A stretch of DNA of 53,568 nucleotides from Bacillota bacterium (GTDB taxonomy: Bacteria; Bacillota; Clostridia; Lachnospirales; Lachnospiraceae). The stretch covers positions 1-53,568 of the forward strand of contig JAEXGM010000033.1 in the NCBI GenBank assembly GCA_023450835.1, read 5' to 3'. Of this stretch, positions 24,645-32,564 are shown piece by piece. Within the stretch, counting starts at the first letter, position 1. The number at the start of each line of letters is the position of its first letter. The notes under the pieces are model-generated. The model was not told the origin of the DNA, made no database searches, and saw only the letters and a program-made list of their open reading frames with translations. Position numbers and translations under genes: made by a program.

Positions 24645-26238
24645 TCATTTCACCTCCGATTCTTCCTCCCAGCAATGCTGCATTTTTCCAGGGAGGAGTG
24701 GTAAGCACCCAGGCCTTGGTATAAATACTCATTGTAACATCGCGGCCAAATATGACGGCACCGTTAAATCCCGCATAGGGACCGGAATAATCATAAGAAT
24801 GAAGCTGCCTGGACACTACGCCCTGCTTCTGGATAGAGTATTTATCCTTAATTCCGGAAAAGAAAATATCAGGTTTCATGGAATGAATCAGCTCATCTGT
24901 TTCAAACATGTTGTAATCATCCACTACCATATAGCCTTTTTTCATATCCGGAAACATTCCGTCATAGGTGTCAATCTCGATTCCCTTTTCCTTAAGTTCC
25001 TCTAATTCTTTTTCACTATAGCGTTCTTTATAGAAAGCTTCGTCCTGGGAAACCGTAATCTCTTCGATATTCTTGCTGTCGGCATCCGGCTTTATCTCCG
25101 AGATGATATCCCGCCCTTCATAGTCGTCCCTGTGGGCAAATTCATATCCGGCGATGATTGTCTCGATTCCGAAATCCCTGAGAAGACTCTGATAATGATG
25201 GGAACGGGAACCTCCTGTAAAGATACCTGCGGTCTTGCCTTTTAACATAGACCGGTAATATTCCATATCATCGGAGACAGCCTCCAGTTCCTCCGCTATT
25301 ACCTCTTCCGTCCTGGCAACGAGGTCTGCATCCTTAAAATACTCCGCAATCATCCGAAGAGTTTTACAGGTGGCCCCGATACCGATAAAATTAACCTTCA
25401 GCCAGTCTATGCCGTATTTTGTTTTCATCATCTCTGCCACATAATTAATAGAGCGATGGCACATGACCAGATTCAAATCTGCAAGATGTGCATTTTTCAT
25501 GGTTTCGTAGCTTCCATCTCCGGTAAATACGGACACTATCTCATATCCGATTTTTTTCAGTATTCTCTCTTCTTCCCAGCCGTCACCGCCGATATTGTAT
25601 TCACCCAGGATGTTCAGCGAATATTTTCCCATGGGTTTTTTATCGCCGGTACCGATAATCTGCCTCATCAGCCCGTTATTAGCAATATGATGTCCCGAGG
25701 ACTGTGAAACGCCCTTGTATCCTTCGCAGGAAAAACCGACTGCCTTGATACCGTATTTTTTTTCCACTCTTCTTGCAACTGCCTGGACGTCGTCCCCGAT
25801 TAATCCGATGGGACAGGTGGAACAGATAAAGATGCATTTCGGATTGAAGAGTGTCATAATCTCATCAATTCCTTCCTCCAGCTTCTTCTCTCCTCCAAAT
25901 ACGATATCTGTCGGTCTCATATCCGTACAAAAGGAATAAGGAACAAAATTCTGCCCGCCTTCCTCTGCCTTTGCTTTGTTTCTTCTGGTTCCCCAGCTGT
26001 AAAAGGCACAGCCTATGGGCCCATGGGTAATAGTGACCGCATCCTTCATAGGGCCGACAACAACACCCTTACACCCTGCATAACAGCAGCCTCTTGCCGT
26101 TGCAATACCGGGAATAGCTCTGGTATTCGCTGTGATGGTATCCGCTTCATCACTCATTTCAAGCTGGGAGATATGGCTTTTTCTATTTTTAAAAACCCGG
26201 GAGGAGTACTTTTCCAGCAGCAAATCTCTTTCATTCAT
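24637..26238 (-). CDS. nifD: Nitrogenase molybdenum-iron protein alpha subunit
   Basis: Alpha subunit of dinitrogenase, holding FeMo-co. At 533 residues it equals the length of Clostridium pasteurianum NifD, with the clostridial insertion at about 370-430 (rich in Glu and Lys: YSEKELEELKEKGIEIDTYD). P-cluster cysteines are Cys51 or 52 (GCCYAGCKGV), Cys77 (HGPIGC) and Cys142 (STCPIGLIGDD). FeMo-co ligands are expected to be Cys260 (LNLVMCHRSINY) and His480 (RQLHSYDYSGPYAG). These residues mark it as a molybdenum type rather than a V or Fe-only type. GGAGG precedes the ATG. Confidence 0.97.
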   Translation of the reverse strand: MNERDLLLEKYSSRVFKNRKSHISQLEMSDEADTITANTRAIPGIATARGCCYAGCKGVVVGPMKDAVTITHGPIGCAFYSWGTRRNKAKAEEGGQNFVPYSFCTDMRPTDIVFGGEKKLEEGIDEIMTLFNPKCIFICSTCPIGLIGDDVQAVARRVEKKYGIKAVGFSCEGYKGVSQSSGHHIANNGLMRQIIGTGDKKPMGKYSLNILGEYNIGGDGWEEERILKKIGYEIVSVFTGDGSYETMKNAHLADLNLVMCHRSINYVAEMMKTKYGIDWLKVNFIGIGATCKTLRMIAEYFKDADLVARTEEVIAEELEAVSDDMEYYRSMLKGKTAGIFTGGSRSHHYQSLLRDFGIETIIAGYEFAHRDDYEGRDIISEIKPDADSKNIEEITVSQDEAFYKERYSEKELEELKEKGIEIDTYDGMFPDMKKGYMVVDDYNMFETDELIHSMKPDIFFSGIKDKYSIQKQGVVSRQLHSYDYSGPYAGFNGAVIFGRDVTMSIYTKAWVLTTPPWKNAALLGGRIGGEMNA

Positions 26239-26251
26239 CTATATACACCTC

Positions 26252-26635
26252 CTAATATGCATCGGTAGTTGCCGCACCGTCTCTGACCCTGTAGGAGTCC
26301 AGGACGGGAACAACAAATATCTTTCCGTCTCCGGGATGCCCTGTCTGATTCGTCTTAATAAATACATCCACCGCATCCTTCACCTTATCATCATCCACAA
26401 CTACAATAAAAAGTCTTTTGGGAATCAGCCTTACCGCTTCGGTAAGGGTCTCGCCCTGGGAATCCATCGGCAGCTCTCCGGTAGCTATTACAAGCTTTAA
26501 AAGTTCGGGGTCAATCATTTTCTTGCCTCTGCCCATACATTTGCGGCAGCTGTAAGCCGGAAACCCGCTTTCTGCCAGAGCCTGTTTGGTTGCATTTACT
26601 TTATTCGGGCGAATAAAAGCCATGATTTCTTTCAT
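26252..26635 (-). CDS. nifI2: PII-family nitrogenase regulator NifI2
   Basis: With NifI1, forms the PII-like complex that in archaea binds NifDK and switches nitrogenase off when ammonium rises, released by 2-oxoglutarate. The 127-residue protein has the PII core (EIMAFIRPNKVNATKQALAE, FIVVVDDDKVKDAVDVFIKT, GKIFVVPVLD) with a long T-loop segment (CMGRGKKMIDPELLKLV). It sits between nifI1 and nifD in the order nifH-I1-I2-D, the usual place for these genes in methanogens and clostridia. Its action here is inferred from that family knowledge. Confidence 0.93.
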   Translation of the reverse strand: MKEIMAFIRPNKVNATKQALAESGFPAYSCRKCMGRGKKMIDPELLKLVIATGELPMDSQGETLTEAVRLIPKRLFIVVVDDDKVKDAVDVFIKTNQTGHPGDGKIFVVPVLDSYRVRDGAATTDAY

Positions 26636-26653
26636 CTATATACCGCCTTTCGT

Positions 26654-26977
26654 TTAAAGTCCTGGTTTCCCTGTACTAACCGTGTATGCTTCCTCTACCG
26701 CTGATACGAAGATACGCCCGTCTCCGTAATTACCGTTGCCGGTCCTTGCTGTCCTCAGAATAATCTTAACAATGGTATCTTTATCCTCTTCCGTACAGAC
26801 AATCAGCAGCATTTCTTTGGGAATCTCGTCATAGCAGTATTCATCGACCATTATTCCTTTTTGCTTGCCCCTTCCGAAGACATCCATTTTGGTAACCGCA
26901 GCAAACCCTGCTTCCGCTAACTCCGCCATTACCTGCCCTGCCTTTTCAGGTCTTACAATTGCACGTATCATTAACAT
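26654..26977 (-). CDS. nifI1: PII-family nitrogenase regulator NifI1
   Basis: Partner of NifI2, 107 residues. The PII fold is visible in MIRAIVRPEKAGQVMAELAE, MDVFGRGKQKGIMVDEYC (T-loop), IPKEMLLIVCTEEDKDTIV and DGRIFVSAVEEAYTV. The RGKQKGI loop replaces the uridylylated tyrosine region of GlnB, fitting control without uridylylation. It begins 14 bases after nifH with AAGGAGGAG upstream. Confidence 0.93.
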   Translation of the reverse strand: MLMIRAIVRPEKAGQVMAELAEAGFAAVTKMDVFGRGKQKGIMVDEYCYDEIPKEMLLIVCTEEDKDTIVKIILRTARTGNGNYGDGRIFVSAVEEAYTVSTGKPGL

Positions 26978-26991
26978 ATGAATACTCCTCC

Positions 26992-27810
26992 TTAATCTGA
27001 AATTCCATATTCCATCAGGATTTCTTCCAGGTCATCGATTGACATGGGCTTTGGAACAACAAACATGTCATTCCCTTCGATTTTTCTTGCAAGCTCCCGG
27101 TACTCATCTGCCTGAGGTTCCTCGGGACTGAAATCAATAACCGTTTTTTTATGAATCTCGGCTCTTTGCACCGCATTATCACGGGGGACAAAATGTATCA
27201 TCTGTGTGCCTAGTTTTTTCGCCACCGCCTGAACCAGATCCGCCTCTTTATCAACCTTACGGGAATTGCAGATCAGGCCGCCAAGGCGAACCGTTCCTGT
27301 TTTGCCGTATTTGGCAATACCCTTTGAAATATTGTTCGCCGCGTAAAGAGCCATCATTTCTCCCGAACATACAATATAGATTTCCTGAGCCTTTCCTTCA
27401 CGGATTGGCATTGCAAAGCCGCCGCATACAACATCACCCAGTACATCGTAGAATACATAATCCAGGTCATCCGTATAAGCACCAAGCTGCTCAAGAAGGT
27501 TAATAGATGTAATGATACCTCGTCCGGCGCAGCCAACACCGGGCTCCGGACCGCCGGATTCAACACCTTTAATTCCCTTGAATCCCATCTTCATAACTGC
27601 ATCCAGTTCAATATCATCCCCTTCGTCCCTCAGAGTATCAAGAACCGTTTTCTGTGCAAGCCCTCCCAATACCAGTCTTGTGGAATCTGCCTTAGGGTCG
27701 CAGCCAACTATCATAATCTTCTTTCCAAGGTCCGCCAGACCTGCCGTAAGATTCTGTGTTGTAGTTGATTTTCCGATTCCGCCTTTTCCGTAAATCGCTA
27801 CCTGTCTCAT
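26992..27810 (-). CDS. nifH: Nitrogenase iron protein (dinitrogenase reductase)
   Basis: Transfers electrons to NifDK with ATP hydrolysis, and also helps build the P-cluster and FeMo-co. The 272-residue protein has the P-loop GKGGIGKST, DPKADSTRL, the cluster cysteines in GVGCAGRGIIT (Cys94 region, next to the arginine that is ADP-ribosylated in some bacteria) and in DVLGDVVCGGFAMP. It is the first gene of the nif operon with AGGGAGG before the ATG. A promoter about 130 bases upstream and a terminator-like hairpin in the leader suggest control after initiation. Confidence 0.98.
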   Translation of the reverse strand: MRQVAIYGKGGIGKSTTTQNLTAGLADLGKKIMIVGCDPKADSTRLVLGGLAQKTVLDTLRDEGDDIELDAVMKMGFKGIKGVESGGPEPGVGCAGRGIITSINLLEQLGAYTDDLDYVFYDVLGDVVCGGFAMPIREGKAQEIYIVCSGEMMALYAANNISKGIAKYGKTGTVRLGGLICNSRKVDKEADLVQAVAKKLGTQMIHFVPRDNAVQRAEIHKKTVIDFSPEEPQADEYRELARKIEGNDMFVVPKPMSIDDLEEILMEYGISD

Positions 27811-27828
27811 AATAATTCCTCCCTTTCT

Positions 27829-27878
27829 GAAAAGAAAAACGGCTTTTTAATCCGCCTTGCAGCGCTGATTAAAAAGCC
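27829..27878 (-). promoter_or_regulatory. Terminator-like hairpin (candidate attenuator) in the nifH leader
   Basis: On the minus strand GGCTTTTTAATC (12 bases), a 14-base loop, and its perfect complement GATTAAAAAGCC, followed at once by GTTTTTCTTTT. The U-rich end stops about 18 bases before the nifH start. This has the form of an intrinsic terminator placed between promoter and first gene, as in antitermination-controlled operons. No antiterminator partner was identified. Confidence 0.7.
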
Positions 27879-27936
27879 ACTTCTTTGTGTGTATGATATT
27901 TGAACCTCTGCAACATCATTGTAAAATGTTAGGATT

Positions 27937-27965
27937 ATCTTAACGGAAAAATCCTCTTGACACAA
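27937..27965 (-). promoter_or_regulatory. Probable sigma-A-type promoter of the nif operon
   Basis: On the minus strand TTGTGT - 17 bases - TAAGAT, about 127 bases before nifH. No sigma-54 (GG-N10-GC) element is visible. On the plus strand TTGACA - 15 bases - TATAAT (27957-27983) overlaps it back to back. Confidence 0.55.
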
Positions 27966-27983
27966 TACATCGAATTGTATAAT

Positions 27984-28244
27984 TAATGCCTGCTTTCAAT
28001 TCATCTTTTGTGACAATTACGGTAGAAAGGGATTTTATTACTGAAATATAGTTACGAGTTTCTGGTTTTTAATGGTTTTATGCATGATATCTGGTATAAT
28101 TGCTTAAGAAACAGTGATAATAGCAAAAAACTTCATTTCTTTAGTCATGATAGTGTTACTGTTCGCACCCCTGCCAAAAGCAGCAGTGACGTGAACAATA
28201 ACACGTTGCGTATACAGGCTGTGAACAGTAACGTAATAGTCTCT
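27984..28244. other. AT-rich gap between the nif promoter and hipA
   Basis: No gene found. It contains three related 12-mers near the hipA end: GTGAACAGTAAC (28221-28232), GTGAACAATAAC (28191-28202) and the inverted GTTACTGTTCGC (28155-28166). They could form a hairpin or be a remnant of an inserted element. Confidence 0.4.
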
Positions 28245-29351
28245 TTATAAATATTCCGAAACAACATCATGAATTTCCTCAGCAATACTCCTTGCCTTGT
28301 TCTGTTCTAATTTGATGTTCTTTGCAACCGCAAGCAATTCTTTCATTCCTGGGGTCCTGCCATTTCCGTCAACTGTAGTTGCATGCTCGCCACCAATGGA
28401 ATTGCTGAAGGTCAGATCATATGCCGGTGACAATATCCACCTGCCTTCCTCCTCACAATACAGGAAAGAAAAGTTCTTTGCATGATCATCCCTATTATGA
28501 GAAAAAACATTAAAACACATGAGCCGAAACATCTGCTCTACCTGCTTGTAATCATTGGTAAGCCGCAAGGTCAGCTGCATCAAAATATTATAATCCAGAT
28601 TTGGAATCCGATGAGAAGTCTCAAGTAATGCGCTGACAGATAGCATATGAATTCTCCTGTCCCCATCCCTATCGAATCTCTTTGTTGCAAAAAAGCCCTC
28701 ATATTTTTTTGATTTTAAAAGCCTTGTTTCTGCCATAGGAATTCCACATTGGCGTGCACATAAGGAATACTCATATTCTTGCACGCCAATATTATCACCG
28801 TCCTGGGAGGATGGAAATTTAACAATCCATTCCTGCCCGTCTAATTTATAAAAAATCTTTGGTCTTGCACCACCCGAAGACCCACCCATTTGGAAAAGCT
28901 CATCCAGACTATCGCTGTCCTTGCTTTCAAAAATATTCTGACATTCTGCTGCAGCCTCATCCAGTGAAAGCTCCGACTGTGTAAGAGACAAATTACTTTC
29001 CGGCCGGTAGGTCAATGCTCCCATCCCCGATGCTCCAACAATAGCCAGTCTATTAATTGCATCAACCTCTGCCGGATTTATTTTTTCTTTCAGGAGAAGC
29101 CTGTCAACTAACAGCCGTCCCCATCCGTCAGGCAGGCTATCAGAAAATACCCCGAACAATCCCTCAAAAGGCTCATAACTTTTCGGCATGAACACCCCTT
29201 TTTGCAATGGCAGGGAGAATGGGCTGATGGAAAATCCATTACGAATCCATTCATCCTCATATTCAAACGCAACAAGATGATTAGCAGCTGTCGCAAGGGT
29301 TCCCACCTTTCTATCCCGATACATTACACTTAGCGATTTATTTTTGTTCAT
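28245..29351 (-). CDS. hipA: HipA-like serine/threonine kinase toxin
   Basis: Toxin of a type II toxin-antitoxin module. HipA kinases phosphorylate targets such as GltX and slow translation. The 368-residue protein has the N-terminal HipA fold (VGTLATAANHLVAFEY, SFSLPLQKG-like segment, FGVFSDSLPDGWGRLL), the Gly-rich loop GGSSGGARPK near 160, the ATP lysine in WIVKFPS near 176, the catalytic HNRDDHAKNFSFL near 290 and the metal-binding DLTFSNS near 315. All kinase motifs look intact. ATG 29351 follows AGGAGG by 6 bases and overlaps the hipB stop by 14. The target is unknown. Confidence 0.92.
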   Translation of the reverse strand: MNKNKSLSVMYRDRKVGTLATAANHLVAFEYEDEWIRNGFSISPFSLPLQKGVFMPKSYEPFEGLFGVFSDSLPDGWGRLLVDRLLLKEKINPAEVDAINRLAIVGASGMGALTYRPESNLSLTQSELSLDEAAAECQNIFESKDSDSLDELFQMGGSSGGARPKIFYKLDGQEWIVKFPSSQDGDNIGVQEYEYSLCARQCGIPMAETRLLKSKKYEGFFATKRFDRDGDRRIHMLSVSALLETSHRIPNLDYNILMQLTLRLTNDYKQVEQMFRLMCFNVFSHNRDDHAKNFSFLYCEEEGRWILSPAYDLTFSNSIGGEHATTVDGNGRTPGMKELLAVAKNIKLEQNKARSIAEEIHDVVSEYL

Positions 29352-29619
29352 CAATTACCTCCTGAATGGATGAATATCCCTTCTTAGAAAACAATTCATC
29401 AAAACCATTTTCATATCCCAGGGCAAATGCAATCTTAATAAGCGAGGATAATGATATCTCCCCTATGCGTTCGAACCTCTTAATGGAGCCCAAACTCACA
29501 TCGGAAGAATCTGCAAGCTGTACCTGTGTTATCTTTTTCTCCTTTCTCCTGGCACTCACTCTTTTTGCAATTTCCATATTCAAGTCATTAGGTGACCTTA
29601 AAAAGTTAAAATTATTCAT
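29338..29619 (-). CDS. hipB: HipB-like XRE antitoxin/repressor
   Basis: Antitoxin and autorepressor of the pair, 93 residues. It has an XRE helix-turn-helix at about residues 15-70 (RVSARRKEKKITQVQLADSS, then SLGSIKRFERIGEISLSSLI). The ATG at 29619 has no Shine-Dalgarno sequence, and the predicted -10 element ends 7 bases before it, so the mRNA is probably leaderless. Two 16-bp operators flank and overlap the promoter. It is translationally coupled to hipA. Confidence 0.88.
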   Translation of the reverse strand: MNNFNFLRSPNDLNMEIAKRVSARRKEKKITQVQLADSSDVSLGSIKRFERIGEISLSSLIKIAFALGYENGFDELFSKKGYSSIQEVIDEQK

Positions 29620-29635
29620 AGATAATATTTTAGCT
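29620..29635. promoter_or_regulatory. hipB operator O2 overlapping the -10 element
   Basis: AGATAATATTTTAGCT (plus strand) matches the O1 palindrome at 14 of 16 positions and covers the -10 hexamer and the start site. Binding here would block the promoter. Confidence 0.65.
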
Positions 29636-29655
29636 CTTTCTATCTGAAAAATCAA
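29627..29655 (-). promoter_or_regulatory. hipBA promoter, probably leaderless
   Basis: On the minus strand TTGATT - 17 bases - TAAAAT. The expected transcript start, 7 bases beyond the -10, falls at or next to the A of the hipB ATG (29619). Confidence 0.7.
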
Positions 29656-29660
29656 GTTTT

Positions 29661-29676
29661 AGCTAATATATTAGCT
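29661..29676. promoter_or_regulatory. hipB operator O1, perfect 16-bp palindrome
   Basis: AGCTAATATATTAGCT, an exact palindrome just upstream of the -35 hexamer. Its centre is 41 bp from the centre of O2, close to four helical turns, so both sites lie on one face of the DNA. Confidence 0.7.
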
Positions 29677-29851
29677 TTAATTATTAGTATTGGTATTTTA
29701 TCTTTATTGAATACCTTTCAGAACAAAGTGAAAGCGAATATCTACGGTGTTTTGTAATTTACATTAATAATATTTTTATGAACATTCAGTATCTATAATA
29801 GACATCAATTCTCACACTATTCTGAATTTCACAAATTTCTTTAACTGCAAT
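29677..29851. other. Gap between hipB operators and the lysS terminator
   Basis: AT-rich, no gene or clear signal seen. Confidence 0.3.
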
Positions 29852-29897
29852 AAAAAAGAATGCCTGGCAGCAGTTAACACTGTCAAACATTCTTTTT
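29852..29897 (-). terminator. Terminator of the greA-lysS operon
   Basis: AAAAAGAATG...CATTCTTTTTT hairpin on the minus strand with inner CAG/CTG pairing and a U-run, about 90 bases after the lysS stop. Confidence 0.75.
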
Positions 29898-29987
29898 ATG
29901 AAATGGGTTAAATATGGGCTATTTCCCACAAAAAACCTCTATATTTAATTTTAATAAGGCCGTACTCCCGGGTTTTTCAAGTACTTT

Positions 29988-31496
29988 TTATCTGTCAATG
30001 CTCTTCATCGTGGGGAACAACAGCACATCCCTAATAGCAGCCGCATCGGTTAACAGCATTACAAGGCGGTCAATGCCGATACCGATACCACCTGTCGGCG
30101 GCATACCATATTCCAGAGCATTTAAGAAATCTTCGTCCATGGAATTTGCTTCTTCATCTCCGGCTGCTTTTAATGCCTCCTGAGCCTCAAAACGGCCTCT
30201 CTGGTCAATGGGGTCATTTAACTCAGAGAATGCATTTGCCATCTCTCTCTTTGTAATAAATAACTCAAATCTTTCCGTAAAGTCAGGTGCCTCCGGCTTT
30301 CTCTTGGCAAGAGGAGATATCTCCACCGGATGATCCATAATAAACGTAGGCTGCACCAGATTCTCTTCCACGAATTCTTCAAAGAAAAGATTGATGATAT
30401 CACCTTTCTTATGTCTATCCTCAAAAGCAATATGATGTTCCTTGGCAACTGCCTTTGCTTCTTCTTCCGTATTAATCTGTGTAAAATCAACACCAGAATA
30501 TTTTTTAACAGCCTCCAGCATAGTGAGTCTTTCAAAAGGCTTGCTTAAATCAATTTCAATTCCGTCATAGAATATGGTTGTGGTTCCCAGCACACTTTCC
30601 GCTACTGTACGGAAAAGCTCTTCTGCTAAATCCATCATGCCATAATAATCCGTATAGGCCTGATAGAGTTCCAGTAAAGTAAATTCAGGATTATGTCTGA
30701 CAGAAAGACCTTCGTTACGGAATACTCTTCCGATTTCGTAAACTCTTTCTAATCCGCCGACAATCAGTCTCTTCAGATAAAGCTCCAGAGAAATTCTCAG
30801 ATGAAGATCCTCATCCAGTGCATTGTGATGGGTATTAAAGGGCTTTGCTGCAGCGCCGCCGGCATTCGGAACAAGAACAGGTGTCTCGACCTCAATGAAA
30901 TTCTTGCCGTCCAGATATTTACGGATTTCTCTTATGATGAGGGAGCGTTTAACAAAGGTATCCTTAACTTCAGGATTTACTATAAGGTCCACATATCTCT
31001 GACGATATCTGATATCAGTGTCCTTGAGTCCGTGATATTTCTCGGGCAGTATCTGAAGGCTCTTTGATAAAAGAACAATGCTTGTAACTTTAATAGAGAT
31101 TTCTTCTGTGTGAGTCTTAAATACCTCACCGGTCAATCCTACAAGATCACCGATATCATATTTTTTAAACTCTGCATAAGACTCTTCTCCTATAGCATCT
31201 TTCTTCACATAGGCCTGTATATCACCCTTAATATCACGAAGATTCATAAAAGAGGCTTTACCCATTACACGTTTGGACATAATACGTCCCGCAACGGATA
31301 TCTCTTTCCCCTCCAGAGCTTCAAAGCCCTCTTCCACTTCCTTTGAGTGATGTGTAACCTGATATTTCATAACCTGAAAAGGATCTTTACCGTTCTCTTT
31401 CAGCTCAGCCAGCTTATTTCTTCTTATTTTTAATAATTCGTTAAGCTCCTGCTCAGTCTGTACCTTTTCCTGCGCCTGCATCTTTTCCTCAGCCAC
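29988..31496 (-). CDS. lysS: Lysyl-tRNA synthetase, class II
   Basis: Charges tRNA-Lys. The 502-residue enzyme has the N-terminal OB-fold anticodon domain (VAGRIMSKRVMGKASFMNLR, near residue 70) and the three class II motifs: IREIRKYLDGKNFIEVETP near 190, RVFRNEGLSVRHNPEFTLLE near 255, and GIGIGIDRLVMLL near 475. The start is GTG with AAAGGATG 7 bases upstream. It lies 24 bases after greA, a common pairing in Firmicutes, and is read from the promoter before greA. Confidence 0.96.
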   Translation of the reverse strand: MAEEKMQAQEKVQTEQELNELLKIRRNKLAELKENGKDPFQVMKYQVTHHSKEVEEGFEALEGKEISVAGRIMSKRVMGKASFMNLRDIKGDIQAYVKKDAIGEESYAEFKKYDIGDLVGLTGEVFKTHTEEISIKVTSIVLLSKSLQILPEKYHGLKDTDIRYRQRYVDLIVNPEVKDTFVKRSLIIREIRKYLDGKNFIEVETPVLVPNAGGAAAKPFNTHHNALDEDLHLRISLELYLKRLIVGGLERVYEIGRVFRNEGLSVRHNPEFTLLELYQAYTDYYGMMDLAEELFRTVAESVLGTTTIFYDGIEIDLSKPFERLTMLEAVKKYSGVDFTQINTEEEAKAVAKEHHIAFEDRHKKGDIINLFFEEFVEENLVQPTFIMDHPVEISPLAKRKPEAPDFTERFELFITKREMANAFSELNDPIDQRGRFEAQEALKAAGDEEANSMDEDFLNALEYGMPPTGGIGIGIDRLVMLLTDAAAIRDVLLFPTMKSIDR

Positions 31497-31520
31497 TTTT
31501 CTTCATCCTTTCTAAAAAAA

Positions 31521-32003
31521 TCAATTGGACTTTTGTATTTCCAGTATTTTGTACTGCAATACTCCGGAATGAGTCTCAACATTAACAATATCCCCAACTC
31601 TTGCACCAATCAATGCTTTTCCGACCGGTGATTCATTGGAGATCTTCCCTTTAAGACTATTTGCTTCCGTAGATCCTACGATTTTATATTCCATCTCATC
31701 TTCGAATTCAATGTCAAGTATTCTTACCCTGCAGCCAATGTTAATGGCGTCAACCTCAACCTCATCTTCTACGACTACTTCTGCATTTTTTAGGATTTTA
31801 TCTATTTCTTCGATTCTAGCCTCGATTTCTCTCTGTTCATCTTTGGCTGCATCGTATTCTGCATTTTCAGATAAATCTCCTTGCTCTCTGGCTTCCTTTA
31901 TCTTCTGTGCTACTTCCTTACGTCTGTTGACTTTCAAATCCTGTAATTCTTCTTCCAGAATTCTTAATCCCTCATAGGTCAAAATGTTTTTCTTATCTGC
32001 CAT
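31521..32003 (-). CDS. greA: Transcription elongation factor GreA
   Basis: Rescues backtracked RNA polymerase by stimulating transcript cleavage. The 160-residue protein has the N-terminal coiled coil (residues 10-75, LEEELQDLKVNRRKEVAQKI and AREQGDLSENAEYDAAKDEQ with the acidic tip) and a C-terminal FKBP-like domain (YKIVGSTEAN..., ISNESPVGKALIGARVGD). ATG 32003 has GGAGGAAGGG upstream and gives the standard length; a longer in-frame start would lie inside the promoter. Confidence 0.95.
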   Translation of the reverse strand: MADKKNILTYEGLRILEEELQDLKVNRRKEVAQKIKEAREQGDLSENAEYDAAKDEQREIEARIEEIDKILKNAEVVVEDEVEVDAINIGCRVRILDIEFEDEMEYKIVGSTEANSLKGKISNESPVGKALIGARVGDIVNVETHSGVLQYKILEIQKSN

Positions 32004-32054
32004 ATTTAAACACCCTTCCTCCGTTTCAAATCGAATTAACGATACATTCAAAGT

Positions 32055-32083
32055 ATTATAACTTATCACCGGTTTGTTGTCAA
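32055..32083 (-). promoter_or_regulatory. Consensus promoter of greA-lysS
   Basis: On the minus strand a perfect TTGACA - 17 bases - TATAAT, starting transcripts near 32048, 45 bases before greA. Confidence 0.9.
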
Positions 32084-32355
32084 TAATTTTGCCGCTGCCG
32101 TTATAAGTACTTTATATCTTATCAGGTTTTCCTTAAAAATATTCCGCATGTTATCATTAACTTTTTGGGACGATTTATTCCATATTTATATAGTTTTATT
32201 TAATTTTCTTTGTTACAAATACTTACAAACACTGTAGTTTTTTAAGTAATAGACCCCTTCTTAAAGTATAAAAATATCCTTCTTCTGCCAGATATAACTT
32301 GTGTCTGGCAGCTTAAAATCATTTATTAAAATTTCGAATAAGTGCTAATTAACTC
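32084..32355. other. Gap between the greA and PFOR promoters
   Basis: No gene seen. One 8-base hairpin CTGCCAGA/TCTGGCAG at 32285-32311 without a U-run in either direction. Confidence 0.3.
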
Positions 32356-32384
32356 TTTACACTTCTGTCGAATAGTGTTATTCT
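32356..32384 (+). promoter_or_regulatory. Probable promoter of pyruvate:ferredoxin oxidoreductase
   Basis: TTTACA - 17 bases - TATTCT, leaving a leader of about 170 bases before the start codon. The only well-spaced hexamer pair found upstream of this strongly biased gene. Confidence 0.5.
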
Positions 32385-32564
32385 CTACTATAGGTATTTT
32401 GTTATATTTTCTAATAATTTTATTATTAGAATCTGTCATTTACCAAATACAGCTAGTTACATAATTAACAATGTTCAGTAATTGAGGCGCACAGTGAGGT
32501 GACTCATTCTTTTTGTGTTCATTTCTTTTTCTCGATTGCTGACTATCAAGGAGGATAATTTAAC

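Noticed and set aside
24637..26238. Possibility that NifD belongs to an Fe-only or vanadium nitrogenase
   Set aside because: Length, the clostridial insertion, FeMo-co ligand context and absence of a G subunit gene point to the molybdenum enzyme, despite the AnfO-like gene.
27811..28244. Sigma-54 promoter and NifA site upstream of nifH
   Set aside because: No GG-N10-GC element or TGT-N10-ACA site was found; a sigma-A-like promoter fits better.
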